Shown one piece after another: positions 1 through 6,128 of a stretch of 24,272 nucleotides of DNA. The notes below the pieces were generated by a model, which saw nothing but the letters and a program-made list of their open reading frames with translations, was not told the DNA's origin and ran no database searches. Every line of letters starts with the position of its first letter. Position 1 is the stretch's first letter. The stretch comes from a virus. Position numbers and translations under genes: made by a program. The stretch lies in IMG/VR virus record IMGVR_UViG_3300025687_000318, positions 1 through 24,272 of that record; one strand, 5' to 3'.

Positions 1-269
1 AAGTACACGTCGCTACCAATAGCTTGGTATGTCGTGAGCTTGGCCTCACTGTTTCTCCTAGTTTGGATCGCCTCCGCAAGGCAACCATTAATTGGGTGAT
101 GCAGCCCCTGGGCAAGTCAGACGACAAATACCTGGATAGGCAGTTCTGGCTCGACCAGAGCGACAGCTTGATGTACGCAGGTAAAGCAGAGGGTCTCATC
201 GAAACACAACGAGCTCGTATGCCAGCGTTTTTCGAGATGAGTAACTCTGATCTCCCAAGCTACGCTTGA
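1..269 (+). CDS. 3' end of an unidentified phage protein (partial)
   Basis: The frame is open from the first complete codon (position 3) to a TGA at 267-269, giving about 88 C-terminal residues. An internal ATG lies at 24, but nothing shows it is a real start, so this is best read as the tail of a gene that begins before the window. The visible protein is soluble, mixed in charge and rich in Trp and Phe (for example INWVMQPLGKSDDKYLDRQ), with no motif I recognise. In T7-like phages the gene before the gp7.3/portal block usually belongs to DNA metabolism (exonuclease, or a nucleotide-metabolism gene in cyanophages), but I cannot assign this fragment to any of them. It is followed by only 20 nt before the next ATG. 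Confidence 0.6.
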   Translation, partial: VHVATNSLVCRELGLTVSPSLDRLRKATINWVMQPLGKSDDKYLDRQFWLDQSDSLMYAGKAEGLIETQRARMPAFFEMSNSDLPSYA

Positions 270-289
270 TATAAACCTCAAGTAGGGCT

Positions 290-856
290 ATGGCGCTTTC
301 CCAAGATCAGTTTTTTGATCAGTATTTTCCGGGCACTGAATACGCTCAACAGGTTTCTCAGTATAGAAACGCCGTAATTATTGACGGCAATACTAGACGG
401 AATCCTACTGGTGGTGAAGTTGCCAGAATTGAAAGTCAAATGCGGGCTGCCGCTCGGGGTAGCTCAGGCTTTCAACAAGCTTGGGGTAATTATGAAGCTC
501 AGCAAAAGGCTGCCGCTGCAGCTGCTGCTCTTGAAGCTCAAAGACAAGAGCAAGCCAGAGTTCTTGCTGAAGCGCAGACGCAAGTAGAAGCAGCACAAAA
601 AGCTGCAGGAATTGCAACTAAAAAGGCCGTTGCTGTTTCCGCTCAAAGCAGATCTCAAGCTCAGATTCAGCAGTCTCAGCTAGAACAATCTCAAAGACAA
701 ACTGTTCAAGTAGCTAGAGCGCAACAACGAAAAACAGCAGGAGCCACGGTAGGCCAGCCTGGTAGAACTAGAACTAGGGTTAGTTCCGGTCTTGGCATTG
801 GTGGTTATGGTGGAACAGCCGCTGGCCGTGTTACTTCAACTGGCTTGAATATATGA
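290..856 (+). CDS. gp7.3-like Ala/Gln-rich virion protein, copy 1
   Basis: 188 residues. The N-terminal ~60 residues look globular (FFDQYFPGTEYAQQ). Residues ~65-150 are a long Ala/Gln/Glu-rich coiled-coil-like stretch. The end is Gly-rich, with SGLGIGGYGG and a final TSTGLNI. From memory, T7 gp7.3, an ejected virion protein encoded just before the portal, is Ala-rich and ends in a similar Gly-Gly-x-Asn-Ile signature; position and C-terminus both fit. The gene at 1019 has the same layout and a matching C-terminus, so the two look like paralogues. Only a weak ribosome site (AGTAGGG) precedes the ATG. The stop overlaps the next ATG as ATGA. The gp7.3 assignment rests on synteny and the C-terminal signature, because low-complexity sequence gives little else. 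Confidence 0.75.
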   Translation: MALSQDQFFDQYFPGTEYAQQVSQYRNAVIIDGNTRRNPTGGEVARIESQMRAAARGSSGFQQAWGNYEAQQKAAAAAAALEAQRQEQARVLAEAQTQVEAAQKAAGIATKKAVAVSAQSRSQAQIQQSQLEQSQRQTVQVARAQQRKTAGATVGQPGRTRTRVSSGLGIGGYGGTAAGRVTSTGLNI

Positions 857-1026
857 TTGCTTACATTGATCCCGAGATTATCAAATACTTGGAGGAACTT
901 TATCCTGATAAGTCTCCCGACCTTAGTATGGAAGAGAAACTTATTTGGTTTTCTGCTGGTCAGGTGTCCGTTGTACGCCATTTGAAAGATCAGTACAACC
1001 TCCAGGAGGAAACAAAGTATGGCTAA
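853..1026 (+). CDS. small hypothetical protein (57 aa) between the two gp7.3-like genes
   Basis: ATG at 853 overlaps the previous stop by 4 nt (ATGA), and TAA at 1024-1026 overlaps the next gene by 8 nt. The 57-residue product starts MIAYIDPEIIKYLEELYPDK and ends LKDQYNLQEETKYG. It is soluble, slightly acidic and helical in appearance, with no Cys and no membrane segment. It fills an otherwise 162-nt gap exactly, and both junctions have the overlap architecture of neighbouring genes, which is the main evidence that it is real. It also contains the Shine-Dalgarno sequence of the gene at 1019. I do not recognise the family. Confidence 0.7.
   Translation: MIAYIDPEIIKYLEELYPDKSPDLSMEEKLIWFSAGQVSVVRHLKDQYNLQEETKYG
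1004..1010 (+). promoter_or_regulatory. strong Shine-Dalgarno for the 1019 gene
   Basis: AGGAGGA sits 8 nt before the ATG at 1019, inside the 57-aa ORF. It is among the best ribosome sites in the window and fixes the downstream start. Confidence 0.75.
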
Positions 1027-1543
1027 CGATTGGGCAAAACTTATAGTTGGTTTGGCTGCAGCAGGTGCTGGTGCTTACGCTGGTTACCAAATGTCAAAAA
1101 CCAGCTCTGCTCAAGCAGATCAAGCAAAAGCTGCTAGAGAAGCTGCAGCTCAACAAGCTCAACAAACTAGGGCTGCTGCTTTAGCTCAAGCTCAACAATT
1201 TCAAGCTGATGCAGCTCAACGTCAACAGCAGTTTGAAGCGTCTATTGCTTTAGCTAAACAACAGACTACACAAGCAGCTGAAGCCGCAAAGATGGCACAA
1301 GAAAGTGCTATGCGGCAAATTGCTCAACAAAGAAGTTCTTCTGCTCTTGCCATTCAGCAGCAGCAGCTTCAATCTGCCATTCAACGCCAGATGTCTTCTG
1401 CTCCTGTTGGGAGTAAAGTACGTCGTCGAGTTGGTACGCCGCAAGCAATGCGTACTAGTTTAGAGATACAATCTCCGTTTGCTGGGACCGGCGGAGGTCT
1501 TGGTATTGGAACAGAAACTTCAGCTGGTGGTTTGAATGTCTAA
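1019..1543 (+). CDS. gp7.3-like Ala/Gln-rich virion protein, copy 2, with N-terminal hydrophobic segment
   Basis: 174 residues. The N-terminus (residues ~5-24) is a small-residue hydrophobic segment containing GLAAAGAGAYAGYQM, which could insert into or cross a membrane. A long Ala/Gln coiled-coil-like region follows (~30-125), then a basic patch (KVRRRVG). The end has TSLEIQSPF, GGGLGIG and a final SAGGLNV. The C-terminus parallels that of the gene at 290 and the remembered T7 gp7.3 ending, and the gene lies directly before the portal as in T7. Likely role: a virion protein packaged near the portal or core and ejected on infection (inference). The start is supported by AGGAGGA 8 nt upstream. 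Its end overlaps the portal start by 8 nt. Confidence 0.75.
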   Translation: MANDWAKLIVGLAAAGAGAYAGYQMSKTSSAQADQAKAAREAAAQQAQQTRAAALAQAQQFQADAAQRQQQFEASIALAKQQTTQAAEAAKMAQESAMRQIAQQRSSSALAIQQQQLQSAIQRQMSSAPVGSKVRRRVGTPQAMRTSLEIQSPFAGTGGGLGIGTETSAGGLNV

Positions 1544-3122
1544 CGCTGCGGCTCGTTATTCGGCTCTTGAGCCGGAAAAGACTATTTATCTTGATCGTGC
1601 CATTGAGTGCAGTAAGTACACTCTGCCGACTCTTATTACCGATAACGACCGTAGCAGCGGAAAGAATATCTACACCAAAATTGCTACTACCTACCAAGGT
1701 CTAGGAGCTCGTGGTGTAAATAACTTAGCAAGCAAACTTCTTATTGCTTTGCTTCCTCCTAACCAAGCTTTCTTTCGTCTTTCAGTAGACGATATGAAGC
1801 TCAAGCAGGAGCTTGATAACTATAAAGAACTTCAGTCGCAGTTTGATCAGCAGCTGTCCCTGATGGAACGTTCCGTGATGCGGGACATTGAAGAGTCAGG
1901 TGATCGCACTGCACTGTTTGAAGCGCTGAAGCACCTTATCATCGGTGGCAACGCGCTTCTCTACGTTTCCGAAAATGGTACCAGGGTATATCCACTCAAA
2001 TCGTTTGTACTTAATCGTGATCCTGAAGGAAACATCCTTGAGGTTGTGGTCCGTGAAGAGGTCAACCCTGAAGTTCTTCCAGAAGGTATTGCGCCTAAAA
2101 AGACTGAAGGTGGCTTTGCAGACAAAACTGTTTTCCTTTATACCCACGTCAAATGGGATTACAAGAAGGATCGTTGTAACTGGCAACAAGAGGCGTACAA
2201 CAAGCCTGTTGGTAAGCCTGGTTCTGTTCCTATTGATAAGAGCCCTTGGATTCCTCTTCGTATGTTCCGTGTGGCTCACGAAGCTTATGGACGTGGTTAC
2301 TGCGAAGAACTACTCGGTGACCTGAAGAGCCTTGAGTACCTCAGCAAAGCCATTGTCGAAGGTAGTGCAGCAGCAGCCAAGATCATCTTCCTCTGCAATC
2401 CAAACGGCACGACTCGTCCTGACGCTCTTGCTCGGGCTGCCAATGGATCAATTGTGGCAGGCAACCCAAATGACGTGGCTCCTCTGCAAATGCAGAAGCA
2501 AGCAGATCTCACGGTTGCTCTCAACACCATTGCAAGGATCGAGCAACGCCTGAGCTTTGCGTTCCTTCTTAACAGTGCCATCCAAGCCGGTGCCTCTGGT
2601 CGTGACCGTGTGACGGCTGAAGAGATCCGTATGGTGGCTCAAGAACTGGAAGCAGGTCTTGGCGGCATCTACTCGATTCTTTCGATTGAGTTACAACTGC
2701 CTCTCGTGAACCGCAAGATGGCGATGATGGAGCGGCAAGGTCGTCTCCCTCGTCTTCCTAAGGATGTTGTCAAACCTCAGATCACTACCGGCCTTGACGC
2801 CCTCGGTCGTGGTAACGACAAAGCCAAGCTCATTGAGTTTTTACAGACCTTGGCCGGAACTCTGGGACCGGAAGCTATGGCGAAGTTTGTTAATAGCCGA
2901 GAGCTTATTACTCGTCTTGCTGCTTCTGACGGTCTTGATACGTACAAACTCATCAAGAGCGAAGAAGAACTTATGGCAGAAGAACAACAACAAGCTATGA
3001 TGATGCAGCAACAAATGGCCGCGCAAGATCCTAACAACGATCCTGCTAAACAGGCCGCACTAGTTAAAGCTGAAAATGACTCAATCCGAGCCGAGCAAGA
3101 AACCGCAACCGGCGGTGGCTAA
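1536..3122 (+). CDS. portal (head-tail connector) protein, T7 gp8 family
   Basis: 528 residues, close to T7 gp8 (536). It forms the dodecameric ring at the unique capsid vertex through which DNA is packaged and ejected, and docks scaffold, core and tail. Family blocks are clear: GLGARGVNNLASKLLIALLP (~55-74), the FEALKHLIIGGNALLYV region, RVTAEEIRMVAQELEAGLGG (~358-377) followed by IYSILSIELQLPL, and ITTGLDALGRG. The C-terminus is Gln/Met-rich, as in T7. The start overlaps the upstream stop by 8 nt (ATGTCTAA) with only a weak GGTGG before it. The 3' end is overlapped by the small ORF at 3076. Confidence 0.97.
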   Translation: MSNAAARYSALEPEKTIYLDRAIECSKYTLPTLITDNDRSSGKNIYTKIATTYQGLGARGVNNLASKLLIALLPPNQAFFRLSVDDMKLKQELDNYKELQSQFDQQLSLMERSVMRDIEESGDRTALFEALKHLIIGGNALLYVSENGTRVYPLKSFVLNRDPEGNILEVVVREEVNPEVLPEGIAPKKTEGGFADKTVFLYTHVKWDYKKDRCNWQQEAYNKPVGKPGSVPIDKSPWIPLRMFRVAHEAYGRGYCEELLGDLKSLEYLSKAIVEGSAAAAKIIFLCNPNGTTRPDALARAANGSIVAGNPNDVAPLQMQKQADLTVALNTIARIEQRLSFAFLLNSAIQAGASGRDRVTAEEIRMVAQELEAGLGGIYSILSIELQLPLVNRKMAMMERQGRLPRLPKDVVKPQITTGLDALGRGNDKAKLIEFLQTLAGTLGPEAMAKFVNSRELITRLAASDGLDTYKLIKSEEELMAEEQQQAMMMQQQMAAQDPNNDPAKQAALVKAENDSIRAEQETATGGG

Positions 3123-3279
3123 AGCAGTTGAAGCTGAAGCTCCTAAGAAAACTAAGCTTGAAGAACTTCTAGATCGCCTTAAAGAAGAGAAGCCTGCGCT
3201 GTACGAGCAGTATGTAAACGCTGCTAAGAATAAACGGCCAGTTTGGGTGTACCCTGATCTCACCCTGCGTATTGGTTGA
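3076..3279 (+). CDS. small charged protein overlapping the portal 3' end (54-67 aa)
   Basis: From the ATG at 3076 the product is 67 residues and overlaps the portal by 47 nt. An in-frame GTG at 3115 (GTGGCTAA) would give 54 residues and the same 8-nt overlap seen at the 1019 and 1536 starts, so the true start is uncertain. Neither has a good Shine-Dalgarno. The product has a Pro/Ala/Lys-rich N-terminus, a charged helix (KKTKLEELLDRLKEEKPALY) and a compact C-terminal stretch (RPVWVYPDLTLRIG). It is soluble and of unknown function. Its place between portal and scaffold suggests a head-assembly accessory role, which is inference only. The gene fills the gap to the scaffold start. Confidence 0.75.
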   Translation: MTQSEPSKKPQPAVAKAVEAEAPKKTKLEELLDRLKEEKPALYEQYVNAAKNKRPVWVYPDLTLRIG

Positions 3280-3281
3280 TC

Positions 3282-3914
3282 ATGGAAGTTATTGCTGATG
3301 GTGTGCTGTCTCAGGAAACTGGGGCGTACAACGAACAAGACTTGCAAATTCTTCAGGAAGCTGAACAGCAAGAACAGCAGCAAGCTCAAGACGAACTCAT
3401 TGGTGGCAAATTCAAAAACCCTGATGACCTCCTAAAGGCTTATCAAGAGCTTGAGAAGAAGCTGGGTAATCGTTCTGGTTACGACACCAATGAAGATGAA
3501 CAGCCTTCTGAAGCAGAAGAGCAGGATCAAGAACCTGTTGTTCTGTCTCAAGAAGAAGAGTCCACCATTATGGAAAGTATTGGTGGTCAAGAAAACTTTT
3601 CAGCTGTTCAGAGTTGGGCTCGTGAAAACCTTGAAGCTGGAGAGCTAGAGGCTTACAACCGCGAAGTTAACAGCGGAGATTACTACCGAGCTCGTAACGC
3701 TTTGCAGTCTCTGTACTTTGCGTTTAAAGAGAACGCTGGTTATGAGCCTGATTTGATTGGTGGCAAGCTGTCTGGTAACAGCAGTGATGTGTTCCGTTCA
3801 AGTCAAGAAGTTATGGCTGCAATGAACGATCCTCGTTATTTGCAAGACCCTGCTTACACCCAAGACATACAAGATAAGTTGCTTCGCAGCGACGTTCTTG
3901 GTCCTAGGGGTTAG
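3282..3914 (+). CDS. scaffolding protein, T7 gp9-like
   Basis: 210 residues from the ATG at 3282 (MEVIADGVLSQETGAYNEQD). An in-frame TTG at 3276 would add two residues but seems less likely. The protein is strongly acidic and Gln/Glu-rich, with helical coiled-coil character, and carries the signature-like LIGGKFKNPDDLLKAYQELE (~residues 37-56) often found in podovirus capsid assembly proteins. Together with its place between portal and capsid, this supports a scaffold that guides procapsid assembly and is then lost. It is shorter than T7 gp9 (307). No Shine-Dalgarno is visible. The stop precedes a 93-nt gap before the capsid gene. Confidence 0.88.
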   Translation: MEVIADGVLSQETGAYNEQDLQILQEAEQQEQQQAQDELIGGKFKNPDDLLKAYQELEKKLGNRSGYDTNEDEQPSEAEEQDQEPVVLSQEEESTIMESIGGQENFSAVQSWARENLEAGELEAYNREVNSGDYYRARNALQSLYFAFKENAGYEPDLIGGKLSGNSSDVFRSSQEVMAAMNDPRYLQDPAYTQDIQDKLLRSDVLGPRG

Positions 3915-4007
3915 TATTTGAGTAAGCGAACGTAAACATTGTTGCCGCTGAGGCGATAACAACAGTGAAAGCGAGCGCAGTTAATCATTCCTACCTACTA
4001 ACTAACG
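3915..4007 (+). other. 93-nt leader before the capsid gene
   Basis: This is the longest non-coding gap in the window, located where T7 has a late promoter for gene 10. I see no recognisable -10/-35 pair, no known phage promoter consensus and no Shine-Dalgarno before the ATG. A small imperfect hairpin (GCC at 3944 with GGC at 3952, flanked by GTT and AAC) and a short CTAC/CTAA repeat just before the start are the only structures. A promoter or a translation-enhancing leader is plausible by position but not shown. Confidence 0.35.
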
Positions 4008-5420
4008 ATGCCTGACTTTGCATCTCTTAGCCGGTTGGGTGGACTTAATGGCGTTCAATATAACGCTGGTTCCGCCTCCGGTAACTTTGAGCGTGAAAAC
4101 GCTAATTTTCTTAAAATTTTTTCTGGCGAAGTTCTGACCACGTTCAACCGTGAGACGATCTTTAAAGATCTCACGATGAAGCGCTCGATCTCTTCGGGCA
4201 AGTCTGCAAGCTTCCCCATTACTGGTCGCTTCTCTAGCCGTTACCACCGTCCTGGTGATTGGATTGTTGGCCAAGGTAACAAAGGCATGATCGGTGAGAA
4301 GATCATCACCATTGATGACCTTCTTATTGCTGATGCTTCGATCTACGACCTCGATGAAGCCAAACTTCATTGGGACGTGAGGAGCATCTATTCCACGGAA
4401 TTGGGCAGGGCTTTGGCTCGGGCTTATGACCAGCGCCTTGCTCGCACCCTGCTGACTGCTTCTGAGTCTGACGGTCGCGTCAAGGACTGGGATTCCAAGC
4501 GCTTCCAAATCGCAGGCGGTACCTACAGCTCTGTCTCGGGTACCACCATCACCATGAGCGCTAACTTCGCTACCGCTGAACTCAGCTACTGGGCAGTGGG
4601 TGAAGTTGTTTACGGTGAAGATTCCGGTGCTTATGCCGTCATCACCACCGCTCCTACCAACGGTGCAGCCACCTTCGGTATCAGCCCCATCAGCGCTATC
4701 GGTACTGGCTCTCTGGCAGCCTTCACCGCTGGCGAGCGTCTGTTCGTTCTGAATGCACTGCCTGGTGGTACCTCCTATACCGGGATTAACCTCAACGGTG
4801 CTGCTGACCGTAACGCTCGCGGCGATCTGATCGTTGAGAACCTGTTCAAAGCTTGCCAAGCTCTGGACGAAAAGGATGCTCCTAAGGACGGTCGCGTTTG
4901 TGTTCTGAGCCCTGGCGCCTACTACGACGTTCTGGCTTCTGACCGCGCAATCAACACTGACTTCAACGGTGGTACTGGTGCTAACGGCACCTTTGCTTCT
5001 AACCGTGTTGCTTCTGTGGCTGGTTTTACCCTGCGTACTTCTAACCACCTGGGTATTAACAGCTATACCTCTGGTCAGACCTACGTTGGTATTAACAACC
5101 AAGCCGCTACCACCCGTGGTGAGCGTCCTAACTACGTCAACGGCCGCGACGGCTCTGACGGTCAGGCTGCTTCTGGCTACAACGATTACTGGCAAGATGA
5201 GCAGGGTAACACCAGCTCCATCGCCAACTGCTTCGGCCTCTGCTTCACTAAAGAAGCTGTGGGTACTGTGTCCCTGAAGGACGTTTCGATGCAGATGACT
5301 GGTTCTGAGTACAAAGCAATGACTCAGAGCACCATGATGGTTGCTAGCTATGCCGTGGGTCACGGTGTGCTGCGTCCTGAGTGCTGCGTCAGCCTGCTGC
5401 ACGACGGCAACCCCTATTGA
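4008..5420 (+). CDS. major capsid protein, T7 gp10 family, enlarged
   Basis: 470 residues; T7 gp10A is 345. It forms the icosahedral shell (HK97-type fold in this family). Landmarks: FLKIFSGEVLTTF (34-46), RSISSGKSASFPITGR (59-74, E-loop region), EKIITIDDLLIADASIYDLD (97-116), the spine helix VRSIYSTELGRALARAYDQR (124-143), and near the end AVGTVSLKDVSMQM and YAVGHGVLRPE. Compared with remembered T7 gp10, most extra length lies after the spine helix (~162-258) and before the C-terminal strand (~370-408). Codon choice is strongly biased: no TTA, CTA or TCA codon occurs through 5402, consistent with very high expression. No Shine-Dalgarno precedes the ATG. An intrinsic terminator follows. No T7-style gp10B frameshift extension is possible. 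Confidence 0.97.
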   Translation: MPDFASLSRLGGLNGVQYNAGSASGNFERENANFLKIFSGEVLTTFNRETIFKDLTMKRSISSGKSASFPITGRFSSRYHRPGDWIVGQGNKGMIGEKIITIDDLLIADASIYDLDEAKLHWDVRSIYSTELGRALARAYDQRLARTLLTASESDGRVKDWDSKRFQIAGGTYSSVSGTTITMSANFATAELSYWAVGEVVYGEDSGAYAVITTAPTNGAATFGISPISAIGTGSLAAFTAGERLFVLNALPGGTSYTGINLNGAADRNARGDLIVENLFKACQALDEKDAPKDGRVCVLSPGAYYDVLASDRAINTDFNGGTGANGTFASNRVASVAGFTLRTSNHLGINSYTSGQTYVGINNQAATTRGERPNYVNGRDGSDGQAASGYNDYWQDEQGNTSSIANCFGLCFTKEAVGTVSLKDVSMQMTGSEYKAMTQSTMMVASYAVGHGVLRPECCVSLLHDGNPY

Positions 5421-5451
5421 TAAATAGGTTCTAGTTAATTACCAATACAAT

Positions 5452-5480
5452 GGGGGAAGCAGAAATGTTTCCCCCTTTTT
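5452..5480 (+). terminator. intrinsic terminator after the capsid gene
   Basis: Left arm GGGGGAAGCA (5452-5461), loop GAAA (5462-5465), right arm TGTTTCCCCC (5466-5475): ten pairs including one G-U, capped by a GNRA tetraloop and followed by five T (5476-5480). This is a textbook Rho-independent terminator. It sits exactly where T7 has Tphi, just after gene 10, and would lower transcription of the tail and core genes relative to the capsid. Confidence 0.93.
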
Positions 5481-5489
5481 ATTGCGATA

Positions 5490-6128
5490 ATGGCAACCAG
5501 TAAACTCAGTGCAGTTAACACGCTTCTTGCCATTATTGGCGAAGCTCCTATCAACTCTCTTAATCCACCACTAACTGGTGACGCTAGTCTTGCTGAGCGT
5601 ACCTTGGATGAAGTCAGCCGTGAGGTCCAAGGAGCAGGCTGGTCTTGGAACACGATGCTTTATGACTCCATTCCTCTGGACGCTTCTACAGGTCAATCCC
5701 AGCTTCCTGGTAACACCCTGGCTGTCCGGTTTAACCCGCTTACCTACCCTTCACAAAGGTTTGTTCTTCGTGGTCTTAGGCTTTTTGATCGCGTTAAGAA
5801 TACATACGATCTGAGAAGCAGCATTGGTGTAGCAACGACTGGTAACACCAGTGATCTTGTTGCTGAGATTATTGAAGAACTTCCTTGGGACAGCATTCCA
5901 GAAACCGGTCGTCGTTACATAATGATTCGTGCGGCACGGATGTTTGCAAATCGTGCTGTGACTTCTGCCAGTATTGAAAGCTATACAGCTGAGGACGAGC
6001 AAAGCGCCTTACAAACGTTGAAACGTACTGAAGACATGGCGCAAAACTATAACTTCATTAGCGGCCCTGACGATATGTATGGCGGTCGTGTGATTACTAA
6101 TTTTGGTCCTGACATCCTGAGCCGCTAA
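5490..6128 (+). CDS. tail tubular protein A (head-to-tail adaptor), T7 gp11 family
   Basis: 212 residues (T7 gp11 is 196). It forms the ring joining portal to tail nozzle. The N-terminal block KLSAVNTLLAIIGEAPINSL followed by ERTLDEVSREVQGAGWSWN matches the family pattern. The C-terminal half has the RRYIMIRAARMFANRAV helix typical of gp11, and an acidic segment then leads to the C-terminus. The start lies only 9 nt after the T-tract of the capsid terminator and has no Shine-Dalgarno, so expression depends on read-through of the terminator or on a promoter hidden nearby. The stop overlaps the tail tube B start by 1 nt (TAATG). Confidence 0.95.
   Translation: MATSKLSAVNTLLAIIGEAPINSLNPPLTGDASLAERTLDEVSREVQGAGWSWNTMLYDSIPLDASTGQSQLPGNTLAVRFNPLTYPSQRFVLRGLRLFDRVKNTYDLRSSIGVATTGNTSDLVAEIIEELPWDSIPETGRRYIMIRAARMFANRAVTSASIESYTAEDEQSALQTLKRTEDMAQNYNFISGPDDMYGGRVITNFGPDILSR

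Noticed and set aside
1896-2325. Long opposite-strand and alternate-frame ORFs of 126-127 codons within the portal gene
   Set aside because: Both overlap strongly conserved portal sequence, have no ribosome sites, and give basic, low-quality translations.
3941-3963. Imperfect inverted repeat before the capsid gene as an operator or terminator
   Set aside because: Only short three-pair arms with a bulge and no T-tract; not distinguishable from chance.
4090-4118. Small hairpin (AGCGT, GAAA, ACGCT) followed by T-rich sequence near the capsid start
   Set aside because: Only five pairs, an interrupted T run, and it lies in a strongly conserved coding block; too weak to call a terminator.
4002-5402. 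466-codon antisense ORF across the capsid gene
   Set aside because: It is in exact codon phase with the capsid gene and is explained by the absence of TTA, CTA and TCA codons there. Its translation is Ser/Thr/Val/Arg-rich without family motifs.
5385-5440. T7-style gp10B frameshift extension of the capsid protein
   Set aside because: Both alternative frames hit stops within a few codons after the capsid stop, and no slippery heptamer of the T7 type is evident.
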